NCBI GenBank assembly: GCA_029851415.1
Contig: CM056741.1
Span: forward strand, 162,303,685 to 162,367,684
Source: Eretmocerus hayati
Taxonomy: Eukaryota; Arthropoda; Insecta; Hymenoptera; Aphelinidae
DNA: 64,000 nucleotides
Direction: 5' to 3'
Part shown: piece by piece, positions 47,537-62,640 of the stretch
Position numbering within the stretch: the stretch's first letter is position 1
Layout of the letters: the number at the start of each line of letters is the position of its first letter
The notes under the pieces: generated by a model
Seen by the model: the letters and a program-made list of their open reading frames with translations, nothing else
Database searches by the model: none
Told to the model about the DNA's origin: nothing
Made by a program: the position numbers and the translations under genes

Positions 47537-50500
47537 TATCCATCCATATATGACCCTTACAGCCACCCATTGTACTTGACTCCTTCCCCATAAACAACCC
47601 GATACGCGGGATCTGAACGGAAAAATTTTGGACTTACGTTCAATTATTATAATCCTTCGTGTTCCTTATAAATGAAGACTACAGACAAAAAATTGAATAT
47701 TGATTGTTTATAGAATATATTTGTAATAACTTGGAATCAATTGATGGAATAGCATTTGAAGATATTTAAAAAAATACTGGGACATTTGATAGAAACAAAT
47801 GTCAATAGTAAGGAGGGCGATTGTTATTGCGGGTGCAAGAAAGAAAAAAATATTAACCAAAAGTTGATAGTGAAATATTTTCATTATCCCCTATCGTTTT
47901 TTGATGCCAATGACCCATGAACGATAGGAACACTCGCCCATTTCAACCAGAACATAGATGATGAAGAAACAAACAAAAGACTGATGACTTTCGAAAAATA
48001 TTGGGAAATACATTGCACAGCTCGTGTTCATAAGTTTGAGCATGTTTGCTGTTTATGCCGAATCAACGCTTCAATCGAGTCCCCTCAATCTCAATTCTTC
48101 CCTAATGAACTTGTACATTAAAAGTTTCCCAAAAGAAAAGTTCCAAGCAGTAAGTTTCAACAGCTTTGCTGAAAGTCCAAGTTTGCTAAGACGAAAATCC
48201 ACAAGGAAGAGTAAAACTTTTGGCACTACCAACCCTCGGGTATCGATGCCCTTTTACAGAGTAATTTTTTTTACGCTCGCAATTATTTTTGTGGCGCAAA
48301 ATAAAATTGCATAAGACCAAATTCTATGCGAATGTCCATATTATTAAATATACTATCGATTTCTCCATCGCTCTACGAAAGTGTAAAATAAAAGCGAAAG
48401 TTATTTAGGACAACGACAAATTGTGATTGTTATTTGCTCGTTTGATATACGGCTTTTAGCTGATTGGGTGTTAATTGGCTCTACGCTCAACGGATTTAGA
48501 TCAATCTATACAGTCAAGCGTGATGTATTTGTGTATTATTTGTTCAAAGATCCAAGCAGTAATTGCTATATTGATTTTCTGGTGTAATTAACGTCCTGAT
48601 AATATATGTTTTGAAGAAACGTTGGCAAATGTCCGCACCAATAAGCATTTAATCGATGTTCAATTGTTCTACTTACAACAATGACATGTTATTCGTAACT
48701 AATTAAGGAGTAGCCTTTGATTTAATGGAAGAAATAAACAGATTAAATCCCGAGAAAGTTCTTTGCGAAACAAAATACGATGTCTCGTACGCAGCTGATA
48801 CATACTAAACTTGAGATTTTTTTTCATCCAAGTCAAAAAATATGGGACTGCCATCTTGAGCCCGTAATATACTGCAAATTATGTATATGCGAGCTTTAGG
48901 GTCCATTTCGCATGTTCCCACATGTTATAATATAAGGCAGAAGTGTCAACTATGAAAAAAAGAGAGACAGGCTCACAAAACTATAGATATAGCTATCTAT
49001 TTGGGCAAGCATTCATTTTTTTCTGAACACATGCACAAATAGTAGAGCACGCAACTTTCTCAGGGCTGGGAATAATTCTAAACGATTAGATTTGTGATTT
49101 GTATTATGAGTCTCTTGGGAGATATGTGCGAGCACACATGTGTGGAATGAGTCGTCAAAAGATGCACCCCCAACATGTGGTAAAAAGTGGTAAAAAAAAA
49201 AGTCACTGGTATGAAGCCATGCGAGGGTGGAAAAAGAATTCACCAAGATGGTATTAATTGTTGCCTGTCGTGATACAAATGAATGATAATGCCACGTGCG
49301 ATTGATTTGAATGAACCAAACTTCTCCATGGGTATAGTTAACGATCGATTTAATGAGTCAAGGGTTGTTCTTCTAAAAGTGCCACTTTTAGAACAAACTT
49401 CTCCATATTTTCTCATGCTAAATAGTTTCCAACTCTAGTCACTGTGAAATAACAAACTCAGTAGTTTATTCAATCACGAGATCTGAAACTTTTACTCCTT
49501 GAAGAGTCAAAGAGATTCACTAGGTGTGAATAAGTGAACTCAATTTTCTTAAATCTAGTTGAAACATTCAAAAGCTACATTAATATTAATACCATCTTCA
49601 AAAGTGACTTTTTAGTACCTTCCTTTCACTCAAAGTAAAACCAAGTTGCCAAAGCAAACGAGTCTCTCTTCCTTTTCTTACTCTGAGAAAGGAAAACAAA
49701 TTAAAGTTGAATCACAGAGAGTCTGTATCTTTGCTACACTTACCCACTCTAAAACTCACCCATTACTTCCCTTCCCACCCACTCAAGAAACTACCCTACA
49801 ACTACAACAATGCACCTCTGGCAAACTATGATACAATTGCAACCAAGCCACAAAAGAACTATCATCTCTATCCATTCACCAAAACTCTTATTCGCTTATA
49901 CTGTGGTCAAATAAAAGGGTTACAAGGAGCAGAACCCTTGCGATGATTTTTTGTGACATTCACACGGTTGCAGTTGGCTTTGACCAAAGACTAACGCCAC
50001 AAAGGCGTAACATGAAAACAACAAGTGCACATACGCGAGAGTATAATAAAAAGGGGAAGGGGAAAGATATAATAAGGAAGAAGGCCCTTTAATCGTTCGA
50101 TTCTAGACCTGTTTGTTCATACATACATGGCATACGGGAGTCGTGTGTTATAGGTTATGGCATTGCGGTGCGCGCCCCCGTGTATTATAAATGGCACATG
50201 ACGCGATCATCATCTATATGGTTAGGGCTGGAAAAGTAACATACGATATATCGAGTGGGATGCAGTATGGAGTATGTAAGTGTAAAGATGGCTACTGAGC
50301 CGATTTAAATGAATTTTAGATTTGAGAGCCAGTGTATGTGGGTTGTAATAGTAGTTTGTGGGCCATGGGTGAGAGAGAGTAAGTGAATAAGTGAAGTTGA
50401 TCCCTAGACCACAACCACCCCCTTTGGAAACTATGTTACACGCGGTTAAAGAGCTATTGATATCCCTGCACCCTTGTACAGTAGAAAATATATGCAGCCG

Positions 50501-51641
50501 ATTGACTACAGGCCACTTTCAGATTCCTGCTTTTAATCGAGGAGAGAGCCTGTGAGACCGGATCTTTTACATACTTTGCTCAGTCTACAGAATGTAGAGT
50601 AGAATATTCTATGTTAAAAGGAAGATTGAGATTGGAACAATGATTAGGATGCTACATAATTGTTTGAGATATGTAAAACCGTACACATATTGCTGTCATA
50701 AGAAAAGAAGGAAAAAATACACCTGGGACAATGCTGATCTTTCCAAGTTTATGAAATATGGTAGCAGACTGTGGTTTTCATCGCGATTCTCAATATGAGA
50801 TAAATGGACTTACATGCAGAACAGTCAAGATTAATAAGTAAGAGTTAAAAAGAATTTTTAAAAAACGCTTTTATTCACTTTCCAGAAAATGTTGTAATTT
50901 GCGAGAGGATTCTGTCCGGTGTGGTGCAGATAGAATTAGGTAGACCGATGTAAATCACGTGGGAAAAATTGTACGACGTATATGAGGAACTATGGGGGAA
51001 ACACGTGTGCTAACAGCAAATATTGCAGCTAATAAGTAATAATTAGGTTTCTCGTATTAAAATATGTCACCACTATTATGTCGCGAGTCACACTCATCTT
51101 CGGATGCAGCAGACAGTGTAGACAATATGACAAACATTGGCTTTCGATCGCTGATATCGGTTCATCCTTCATCATACACGCATGCAAGTGATTACTCATA
51201 ACCTGAGTACGGGCTCTTCCAAACACTAGATCCAACACATGGTCGCCACAAGGCACTTGAACTTATTAATTGGCACTGAGGAATAGCGATGTCCAGTGAA
51301 AGAATTTGAAATTTACTCAACTGCACGAGGAACACGCGACCACAAAGAATCGGAAAATGTAAATACTAAATGAGCTAAATGGCAGCGGCAACAGAAGACT
51401 GATGGTGCATAGACGATAGCAGACGATAATAGAAATTTGAGTGACCCGGGTCGAGGTGCGGGCAAAGCAAGAAAACATGTCGCATCCTGCAACAGTTCCA
51501 TAAATCTGAGCGAGCTCGATGAGTGACGACATTTCCGGTCACGAAGTATAGAGTAGTATGCATTAGGGTCCCTACGTCGCACTTGAACAATGGATCACAC
51601 ATATATGTATACAAATTCATGGCTACATCCACGACGACATT

Positions 51642-51743
51642 CATTTGATACGGGCAGTAAGGTGAACGGAACGGTGAACTGCGGGGGATCTAATACATTT
51701 GATGAGGGCAGTAACGCGGACTGGACGGTGGACCGGATCTAAG
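51642..51743. repeat. Diverged tandem duplication, unit about 50 bp
   Basis: CATTTGATACGGGCAGTAA... at 51642 recurs as CATTTGATGAGGGCAGTAA... at 51696, both continuing through a GGACGGTG/GGAACGGTG word to GGATCTAA. Several substitutions and a small deletion separate the two. Confidence 0.7.
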
Positions 51744-53992
51744 ATGTTCACTAGACGTTACTAGAGTAAGAACTATGAACTCGGTGAAGTGCAATAAAAG
51801 CGTTTAAAAATTATGATTGTCACAAAACTAGGATGATTTAAAATCTCAAATTCAACAAGCATCATCGATCGGTCACCTTGAACGTTGTTGACGAGATTGT
51901 TGACAGTGAAAACGCGGTGTCGCGCTGCTGGCTCTACTCATTTCTTGGCTGAATATCGATGAAAATAATATCATGCACCTGCATGCACCTTTGCCATTGA
52001 ACCTTGTAGAATCTATTCATACGAAATCAGTTGAGTTTGATCATATTCGTAATGTGTTGTGTCTTGAGAAATAATCAGTTACCCTACAATAATCAATTAA
52101 GTATGACAACTTTCATGACAAAAAGTATTTATGTCTTTAAAAAAACTACAAAATTGTTGAGCCACAAGAGTGAATGAAGATGAAGATATCCAACTCTGAC
52201 ACAGACTAATGTACGCAAATAATAATGTGAAGACAGATAATTTGTAAGTTTCTATTGGCAACATAAGCTTACAAAGGGATAATCCATGTGAAATTTGACA
52301 GCGTCAGCTGAAGATACAGAGACCCTGCACACGTGATGATGATGTGATGTGCGATTGATTGGCTATGGCACATGTGTGCAGATTCATTGGCTACGAAAGG
52401 GAAGCATTGAAAAAGAAGGGTAAGCTTATCATACTCTGGGTTTGGAAGGTATGAAAAATTGCACCCTTGTTCAGAAGAGGTATATTGTGCAGTATACAGT
52501 GCAGAGATCATGACGTTAGGAAGGGTTATCTATTTTAGAAGACAGGTTCAAAAAGTGCTCTTGAAAGTTGAATAATGTGTACTTGGAAAATGTCTTGAGA
52601 TGGAGAAAAAAGGCTGCATAAGACGTATGGGTTGCACTTAGATTCTCTTGAGAGCAAATAAAACGATACAGAAACGGTCTTGGGTTTACTGACTAGAAAT
52701 TATACTGAATTGTTGATGAAGCATGAGATCACAACAAGCCACAAAGTAAAGGATTATTCGATGTTGAGCAATCTGGATTTCAACCGCAAAATTAGTACAT
52801 ACACGCTTCATTGCGTCGATTCAAGAATTTCTTTCCAGAATTTGTCTGACACTCGAATCCATCATAAATTTTGCGGTCAATCCTAATAATATAATAGTTC
52901 TTCAATACGTTTGATTTTCTTTCATGGAAATTTTATGATAACAACATGCTATTAGATAACTTATCTAATACAAACGATAAATTCCAAGTTCCACGCTATG
53001 GCCATAAAATTAACCCTATCGAATTCAGCACCTATTTACCATGGCCGCTCTTTTTCTCCATCCGTATAAAAGAAGATCTCGCTACACATGACAAATTGCC
53101 TGTCGTGAGCCATTCACTCAAGAGTTGCGCATTGTATAGTAACGCCCCTGTCATACGCACGTGCAATCTAAATTTTGCACGTTCAAACTGTTTAAATGGC
53201 CTTTGATGGTAAAGTCAACTGCAAACAGGATCGATAATGAAAAATCGCCCGAGCAATGGAATTGCTTTTTCATGTTGGTCAATGACTCGAATCTGTTAGC
53301 ATTACTGTATACATAGAATGTATTTTTACATGTATAGTCGTTTCTAATATCGTTTTCAGACGACAAAATGGAATTCCGATTTTTGAGATTTATTCACAAT
53401 AGCTCAAATTCAATTGATCAAAAGAATTTGAAAAACTTTCGGACAGTAATTGAATTTTACAGAAATGAACTTAGTTGCGGAAGTGAAAGAAAATAAATGA
53501 GAAATATCAATAGGAAAATTTTTTTTGTCTTTTTGTCGTTTTGTGTAAGGCACTTGAGAAGGTTGAAGGTCAATGCTTGATTGAATTTTTTATTCAGATT
53601 GATCAGTTGTTGCAGTCCCTTTCATGAAAATTCATTACATGTCAGGAATCAATTTATTCTCTTACGAATGAACCAATCACCCCAATTACATCTATCTATT
53701 TGCATCAATCATTGATGATTAAGTGTTTGATGTACACAACCTTTTACTCTGTCCACAAAAAATTCTCCAGGATTCAACGTGCGACTACTCGACTGTCTGC
53801 GTATGTAAATTGATTAAAATTTAAATATTCGCAGAAATGAAACATCGATTGTCAAAAAGAAAGCTGACCTGAAAATAAAAACCTTGTACTTCCACACAGT
53901 TTGCCGTCTGGTCAACCAACTCCGAGTAACTCAATTCCAAGCATCAGACGAGTTGAGCAAATAACAGGGAGAAATAGCCACAGAGTCCGGTG

Positions 53993-54011
53993 AGCAAGCA
54001 AGCAAGCAAGG

Positions 54012-54040
<29 letters not shown>
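53993..54040. repeat. (GCAA)n microsatellite
   Basis: About twelve tetranucleotide units (AGCA/GCAA register) with a single base change (GGAA) after the fifth unit. Confidence 0.95.
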
Positions 54041-54042
<2 letters not shown>

Positions 54043-57000
54043 CGTTGCCATAAAGAACCACGACCCTCCAAATCGTCGTCTATTCGCGTTCCCCAATTCA
54101 ATTTGCTCCATCAATAATCAACTCGCTCAATGAATTATTCACTAGACTTTCAAACCCAACTCGATCTTTATACTCTACTATCAAATTCTACTGTATCTCG
54201 TTTTCTCTCTGTTATATATCTACCATACAAAAGTCTTCTTTAATGGCTCCCACTGTTCCTATACGACACTGTTAAAAACTTCCGATTTCAACTGAATAGT
54301 GAGATACATACATAGGTTTCTATCTGGCAAAGTGCTGTGTACATAGAAGCATGTAAGTAGCCTCCCGTCGAATTTTGGCGCCGAGAAACAGTCATCCGAG
54401 CCAAAAGCTCTCTAACAAAATCGCTCTATATACGGGAATTGTATATTGGCGCACAAGATCGTGGATATAGTTTCTCTACTCTGATGCAGCTGCAAAAAAA
54501 AGAAGAAGTCTACGGGGGTGTATGAGATGATTGAGATGCTGCGTCGCTCGGTCGCCTGGAGGGTTTGTTGCATTTTTTGGTAGATAAAAGTGTATAAGAA
54601 AATGGGGTGATCGATTTGGCGAGAATAGAATTGGAAGAAGAGTGATTTATTCGAACGATATAGATGATCTAAATGGTATAGATTGGAGAATGCAGGGGCT
54701 GCGGGTGGTATGCGATGGCTCATTTTTGACATTGCTGGAGCGATCGACTGGTTAACTGATGGGTGAAATTTATTTTGGGATCGATTACCAGGAAGCTGAA
54801 AAATGTTGTTGTAAACTGGAAGAAGAAAACGAGTAAGTTGTTTGATTTTCATGTAAGATGAACATTGAGTCTCATTTCAAAACTTGTCAGGTGCTTTTCG
54901 CATTTTTTGCAAGGTGCCGGCAAAAAAGTGGCCACGGAGCTTTGTTCTTTGGATTTTGATGCATCTAAACAATGGAGAGCAGCTATTCACCACGCTGAGT
55001 TGCACCCTTTTCTAGGATACCAAGCAAAGTTTCTTTGTTTTCAAATTTTGAGAATGTTTCAAAGAACTAAAGCCTTGGATGTTTTTTTTCCTAGACGACG
55101 TGAGTTGTAAGAGAGCATTTTTCAGTCCAAAATGGAAAGAGCAGTTGTGAACAAAGGTAGCATAGAAAAGGTATCCTAAGTACTTAATCCAGTTGAGAAG
55201 GGGGGCCTGTTTATGTCAATTAAATTAAATTGTCATACGCCACCCGGAATATTGAAACAATAAAATATTCAGTAGATTAACGTTGGATTGCCGCCAATAT
55301 TAAGAATTTTCAATACATTTGATCCAATCAATATACCCGACCAAATACCCATTTCAAAATCCATAATGGCCCAAAACTGTGCACGAACGAGGGAAGCACA
55401 AAAAACATTGTAATAATTGAAAAGCTTTTCGTGTATTACGACGCCCGTTTATACGATATAGTCTCGTATTATCTGAGTGCATACTCCGATAGTATTGCCA
55501 AGAGTTCTACCCTGTAATTTCGACCAACCCAAAATACAAATAATAAAAAAAAGTTAACTAGTACAATCACAATCTCGTACGTGTGGCTGATTCCAGTAGT
55601 AATTTATCCATTCGTTGTCTGGTTGGCTATTAAAGATTATGGAAGCTATCGTTGTTAAAAGAGAATCACAATTGACCCATACATATAAAATTCGTAGCAA
55701 ACGAGGCGCAGAGGATATAATCGGGAGGTGCAGCTGCCTCCAAAAACTTTGACTTGTGGTACGACAACCATGCACGGGCATCAGAAAGGCAGTCAGCTGC
55801 GTGTAATCTGTGTGAGTGGAATCTCCCTGGCTTTTTTGAGGGTATAGGTATGAGTGTGGATGATTTTCTCGTATACATGTGTCTCAGAGCGGATTGAAAC
55901 ACGTGGTGTTAGCTCTGCCACATGTTGCATGTAAAAGAAGAAGAATATCTCACTTTCTTTTGATACACTCGATTTCATCTTCTTGAAAGATGTTTTACTC
56001 TTGATGCTTGCAAGCTGCTTTCATGTGTTACTCGTGAATCGAAACAACTCTCTGCTTTGCTTTGCAGTGCTTACTTCAATGTGTGGTATTTTCTTTGAGA
56101 TTTTGATCTGACGATGAATGAAAATTGTACATTTATAAACTCTCGCCCCGACTGCTGTAAAAAAAAACGCTTCTGATTCAGATTTTGCAGGATGTATTAT
56201 GTGATGAACCAAAGATAGTCATGTCGCGTGCTTGTGAAGATTTCAAATTGAATGAAAAAAACTGCTCGTTACTGTACAAGTAAATAACATCCCATTCAAA
56301 AAATTATATTCTGGTTTTGAAAAAATTTTTTGGTGAGGGGAACTTTCATCACAGTAGTTTGAACGACGAACGTATTCAGAGCTCAGCTGAATGCTGTATG
56401 ATCTGATATAATTTTGAAAAAAACTCCAGCTAAGTAATTATTTCCAAGAGACAAATGAGTGATTCTCAATATTATTTACAGTCTGTTTTTGAAAAATACC
56501 TACGTGTGCATGCGTGTAACTTGCACATTTCGAGGGCACACATGCCACATTTTTCCATCAATTGCGGCACGCATCGTTGATTTCGTAACGCTACTCAGCA
56601 ATTGATACTCGCAGCTTTCTGGGTATCGTTTCATTTTAAAACAGTCTTTCAAGTTTTATCTTTTTGGTCCGATGGTTGCTCTCTATATACTAACTCGCTG
56701 GCAGATGTTTCGTAACACTCAAATATATAGGGCTTCGTATATATCTGAAGAAAAGAAGATCTGAAAAGAGATACATGCTGCGACTGATGTAGAAGAAGAT
56801 ACTATTCGACCGACGATTCGAGAAGCGCTAATTTACAATGCACATAAATGCTGAGATACATAATGTATTTTACTTTTCGTACCTTGAAAGTTTGAATCAA
56901 CATTTTTGTAAGCCTCGCATTTGGCATCTTTTATTAACAAGTTTCGAACAAAATTTTCCGAGTCATGACGAAAACTAAGAATTCGTCAGTGTGGAATGGT

Positions 57001-59216
57001 TTGTAGGAGAATTTTGTTGGAAATAATTCAGTTTGAAACGCAAGTAAAAAGCCAGATCTATCAGAAATGTTTTCACAGAGCTTCTTTTTGTGAAGGTGAA
57101 GATCGAAAACTCTGTAAATTCAATGGAATATCGCGTGAAATAGCACGAAAATTTTTTTATTAAATTCATTAAAACTTATTAATTTTTCATAAAACTCCAT
57201 CTTATCTTTTCGCTGCCAAGCATCATGCAAAAAAATCAAAACAGAAGAATTGAAGTTGAGTCAGGAAATGGCACATTCTAAGAGACGACCGTGATTGTAT
57301 GCTTCAACAAGCAGCATTGTCATCAGAATATTCCTAAAAGATTGTGGCTCTTATGCATCAACGAATTTCTTAGATTTTTTTACTTTCTTGGATTTTCTTA
57401 GAAAAATTACTGCAAAATTTCCGTAAAAATTGATCATACAAAGAAGAAAAATAGTCTGTCAAAGAGTCAGTGTTGCTCTCGGTGTCACTCCATTTTTTAA
57501 ATTCCTGTATCTCAAAAACTTATTTTTTTCTACAAAGTCAAAAATTCCAAAGAGAGCGATGAAAAAAAAACTGATTTTGGATAAAAATCGATGAGCTCGC
57601 GCGTGTCCGGATGATAGCAATTACGTGGCACGCGCTCCTCGGGGCCCAAAAAACCGTTCACAATCTGCATCGGTCAGCAAGGGCAGGTGTTTCTTGTCCG
57701 GAGGGCCTGCTGCATCTAAAAAGCCGCAGAGCTTGTTCGTCGAGAGTCCACCACTGGCTTATGTATCACAAAAAAAAAAAAATTTCGTCAGTAGCGCCGG
57801 TTTGCAAATTACACCATACATATCATCCATATCCATTTCTTCAGAAGCAGAGAGGAGGATGCCTGCATGTAGACACTTGAAAAAAAAAATCGAGGAGGGC
57901 GAATTAATCGTACGGTGAAAGAGGACAAGGCCCTCTCTATATTATAAGAGAGGAGGTCCTTATACCCTTTCTTTCACTTTATACACTCCGACCATCTGTT
58001 GGAATCTGCACATGACTATACACTAGCCCTTTTTTTTTTTTTTTGAAGCCCTAGAACATCTTCAGAGTGGATGTACAAATGAAAGAGTATAATACAGCCT
58101 TCCTTACTCTCGCCCTCGCGGGTTCACCAATTTACTTTGTAAAGGCGTTATATTAGGCTGAATGAAAGCCGGCTGAATTTAAGTTCATCCCTCTATCTCG
58201 ATCCGTCATCCTGACCTTTTTTTCATCTCGCAAAAGGGCTTAACACCCATTCACTTAAAATATTGAAGAATCAGTCGGCTAGTACCTCATCTTTTTGTAT
58301 TGTATAGCACCGAAATCACCCTCATATTGTATTATATGGAATAAACTTTTGGGTCAGGTTCAATTCAGGTTATTTAAGGAGATATACTGAACATCGGTTC
58401 GAGAGTAAGAAAGCACAATTGAACTTGTTATTGGGATTTTTCATAGATTCTTGTAATACCGATACACAAAGTTTAAATCGATGTGTGTATAGGGCTCTTC
58501 AAATTCATTCAAATCCATCTGCCAAGGGTTAATCCATTCGTGTATCGACCTTTTCTTATGATTCAAAAGAGTAACGATGGATTCCGCATGAAAAAGCTTC
58601 CGACGAGGGATCTTGCGAAGGATTTTATGTATCGATTTAAGATGTTGTGAGATGAATTGTTGCATAGCATCATCAAGAGCAGAGTTCCTTACAATTGAGA
58701 TCATCTGGACGTTACTTACGAGGATGGGTAAGATTACAAAAAAAAACCATCTTTTCATAAAAACGTGGAAGGATTTTTTTCAAGCCTTACGAATATTCGA
58801 CGCTCAATCTTACGCAGGTAATTTAATCTATTTCGCATGCAAAAATGTCAGTTTTTTAAATCATTTTTTGAATAAATTTTCAAAGCCCATGATCTTGAAG
58901 CCTTGAATGAAGCGATGAGATTATCCTAATTTGAATGAGCTATGAGGTGATTGAGTGATGATATAGAGCCAGAGTTTGAGGAACTCAAAAATTCGAGGAT
59001 AATTAATTAGCTACGAGATTCAGAGCTAATAATGTGAATGGCAAATGTATACACAGTGGCTCGAGAGCTATGTGAGCTTTAAGAGTGATTCGCAGTCAGA
59101 ATCTGCATACATTTGCCATGCTGCTGCAGTATAGAACCACAGCTCATCAAACAGTTCATTATCGGACCTATAATGCAGCATTGGTCACTTCTACATATCC
59201 ATACTCGAGTGGACTA

Positions 59217-59551
59217 ACAAGGGGAGTCCGGAGTCTCCGGGTCCTGAAATCTCACCAAAAATTTTTCACAGTTTCGTACCACCTAGAATATGAAGAACTC
59301 AAAGCAACTCCGTCAAATGGGCTCCCTGTTCAGAGCTACAAGCAAAAACGTTAGCATTGTCAGTATATCTATATATATCACTTTTTAACATGGGCCTATA
59401 TGGGCAATACTAATGTCATAGGCTGTAACTTCGGACAGAGGGCCCATTTGACGGAGTTACTCTGGATTCTTCATATTCTAGGTATTACAAGACTGTGCAT
59501 GAAAAAATTTTGGTCAGATTTTAGGACCCGGGGACTCCGGACTCCCCTTGT
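59217..59551. mobile_element. 335-bp MITE with ACAAGGGGAGTCCGGAGTC ends
   Basis: The terminal 19 bp are perfect inverted repeats (ACAAGGGGAGTCCGGAGTC at 59217 and its complement ending at 59551). Weaker pairing extends to about 115 bp, including TCCGTCAAATGGGC and its partner. The centre has no coding capacity. A clear target duplication is not visible; the immediate flanks (CTA on the left, AAG on the right) may belong to an imperfect extension of the TIR. Confidence 0.85.
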
Positions 59552-62486
59552 AAGTAAAACAAACGGAATGAATTAAAAGTGCACTGACGCAACGAATTGA
59601 AACTTTTTCTGAGCCTATAAAGCTATGCAATAGATGAACAAGGCCTCCCTTCAATATTTTATCACGACTACACTCATACTTATATCTATACTTTCATGTG
59701 GTTAAACATTAAATGATATAACGAGGAGTACCCGCATGGCCCTCATGATAAAAGTCATTTAAACCCTCAGAGATACTCAAAAGTTGCATGTGTGCTCATC
59801 TCCTTGAACCAAGATATCTCAATTTTTTTCTTCTTCCTCTGCATAAGTGTATATGTACATACATACATACTATGACATTGCGATGCCGGAAATTTATTTT
59901 TGACCAATAGGGGAAGCAATCTATATAACCGATGATCGAGTGTATCCGTAGACCCGTGACAATAATTCAGGATCCGGGTTATACGGTAGTAGATGTGCTA
60001 TATAGCAAGCACAGGCACTAGATATTGAGTGTTATTATTAAATAGGTAAAGAGGGAGAATTATATGGAATTTAGTATGATGAAATTCGTTGGGGTGCAAA
60101 GTAGCAAACCAAGGGTGATAAATACACTGTGCCGATGAGCAATCGGACAATTTCTGTTGGAAGACGTTCCGTGGTTGTCACTGCCTGATATGTATTTATT
60201 ACTGTTCATTTAGGAGAGGTCTATTGTCACTTCTTATACATTCTTATAGGGGTCACAAGGATATGAACGTGCGTAATGGATGAGCCAGAGGTGTTGGGCC
60301 GGACAAGTTTGAAAGAATTTTGGAGGGTTTCTTGGCTGTTTCGAAGGGCAAAAATTTCCCATAAAAGTATCGATTCAACTATCCACTCCGTAAGAATCAT
60401 CTATCTTTTCTTCAGGTAAGAAAAAAAATTATCATTTTTCATCACTTAAATCTATCTATATTTCATCGATTCTATGTGATTTCACAAACAAAAACATGAA
60501 GTAGTGACAGTTGATGACCACGTGATTTGCTATCATTGAAACGAATTATGAAATGGAATTTGAATATCAAAATATTAGAATTATTTCTAGCTCCTAATCT
60601 TTGACAAATGAATGAAATTCGATCGAAATTGGAATGCATAACCTATTGGTATTTTGTATCAGCCTCCATATCAACGATTGAAAATCCATTTCACCGTGAG
60701 AAAAACCATTAAAAATCAAGACTGAAGAAAATTGCTCAATATTTTACAGAAGAGTCCATGACTCCTATTAGAAAGTCACATTCATTCACGCATAAAACTG
60801 ACTCATCTCAAAACTAATGCTGCAAAATCATCACTCCACACCAAAAAGCATAAAAGATGGCAAATCAAAGAAATATCACGCACAAACCGTGACCAAAGAG
60901 CAAAATGTATAATAAAACAAGCATATCGTGCCTGTGCATCCAATGACCAGGATCACGAGGTCAAAAAAATATATATATATCTCAGATCGTAGGCTTGCTT
61001 TACTATTATAAGACGATAGAACACGGTCTCAAGAATCAGAGGACAGTAGTAGTAGTACAGTTTGAATTGGCTAAAGGAATATATATATACCTGAAAAGAA
61101 CCACCTGGTGCGTCCTTTCAAAATGAGCACACTACGTTTATAATACGACATATACAAGTCCTCCTCAGCTTTTGGCTTCCTCCCCCGTCTCTTTTTCTTC
61201 AAGAACAATCTTTGTTCCCGTTCATTCGCTCCTATGTCACTCTCACGTCTAATATTCCCCTTCACGCTGATGCTTCCTCAGAAAATTTTTCAATACCCCG
61301 GACGCGCACTTTATATGCGACATTGAGCTTCTGCTTGAAGATTTTTTCGATATTACAGGTACAGATGGATGTGAAAAATATCTTGTAATGAAGATTGTAA
61401 CGCAATGTTTGATTGCTAATTTTTTGATTTTTTTATTTCTTCCTAAACGCTTGAAAAATTTGTGAAAATTCGTTTCAATACCATGGGTTACATTAGGTTG
61501 ATGCTGTGAAATTCATTTCTGTAAAAAGTTATTGTAAAAAGTTTGTTGACATTCGAGGTCAGCACATATTTCTGAACTTCGGACTTGCAGTTTTAATAGA
61601 TAAGCAGTAAATGCACTTTAAAATTCAAATTCATTTTTTGTCGATGCTGTGCGAAAATTTTACGGATATCACTAATTCACAAGATAAAAATTTGAAATCC
61701 ATTTTCGTCCAACTGAAACTCCAGAATGATCAGTACCCCTTTTTTCCTATACGTCCGTCAGGAGCATATCAAAATCATTAACATTCCAACAAGTTGATGA
61801 ACTTCAGGATTTTGATGATTTAAATTGAATGGTGGAAAACTTGTTGGAATATTTTATCATTCTATAGTACAGGAGGTTCCTTCTGAATCTCTAAGGGATC
61901 AAGTAACATTTTCAATTTTCTCAGATTTTTTTCCCTGTCAATATCAATCTTATTACCGCTAATTTATTGATCCCCTGCATTTTCATAATTGTAGAAATTC
62001 GTGCTGAAAAGCTTAATACCGTACCTTCTTACGTGTACCAAAAGTCATCACAAATTCTTACAAGGCGTCTAAAATCCTTCATAAATACATATGAATTTTT
62101 TTTTAATCCAACTGTCACTGCAAAGTGAAAATAGCTATAATTCTATCTTTGCATTCGAGATGATTTGCTTAGCAGTGAGCAAATTTATTCATTCCTTGCT
62201 CCAAGCTCAAAGACAAATCGTATTCTATAGCAATGAATCAAAGAGCTTTCGCATCCCACCATCAAACATCCCAACCAGAAGCTTCGCAAATTCAACTGCA
62301 GACGCGTCCCGGTCAACCCGCTCAATTATACAAAAGCTCTATTTGGATCAGTCCGAGCGAGGAAAGCTTCGTACATAAATAAGCCCTATATGCTCTACTA
62401 TTAGTCCTTTCTCCAAACCTCCCTCTTACACAAATCGTGTATGCATACAAATAGTGGGCCATCATTCACAGACTTGATGATCTATC

Positions 62487-62490
<4 letters not shown>

Positions 62491-62521
<31 letters not shown>

Positions 62522-62640
62522 AGAAAAAGCAAAAGCTTTGCCTGTACACTTCTCAGTGGGAGGCTCACCTTTGCTCACTCGATCAGATTCGTATGGTTAC
62601 ACGTACAGTGCGTGTGCGTGTGTGTGTGTGTGTGAGTGCG
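62491..62640. repeat. T30 homopolymer and (GT)n microsatellite
   Basis: An uninterrupted run of 30 T lies at 62491-62520, and a GT-rich tract (GTGCGTGTGCGTGTGTGTG and on) at 62608-62640. Homopolymer length is likely to be unreliable in the assembly. Confidence 0.9.

Noticed and set aside
48024..48314. 96-codon plus-strand frame with a hydrophobic start and end
   Set aside because: The first in-frame ATG is internal to the hydrophobic segment, composition is ordinary for AT-rich DNA and there are no recognised features.
54412..54852. 146-codon minus-strand frame
   Set aside because: No motif, low-complexity aromatic-rich translation typical of random AT-rich sequence, and no splice context.
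61071..61265. Minus-strand 64-codon frame with an AT-hook-like KKRRGRKPK stretch ending near a GT splice donor
   Set aside because: It is short, lacks a confirmed ATG in a good context and has no partner exon. The basic patch alone is not enough to call a gene, though it could be a missed exon.
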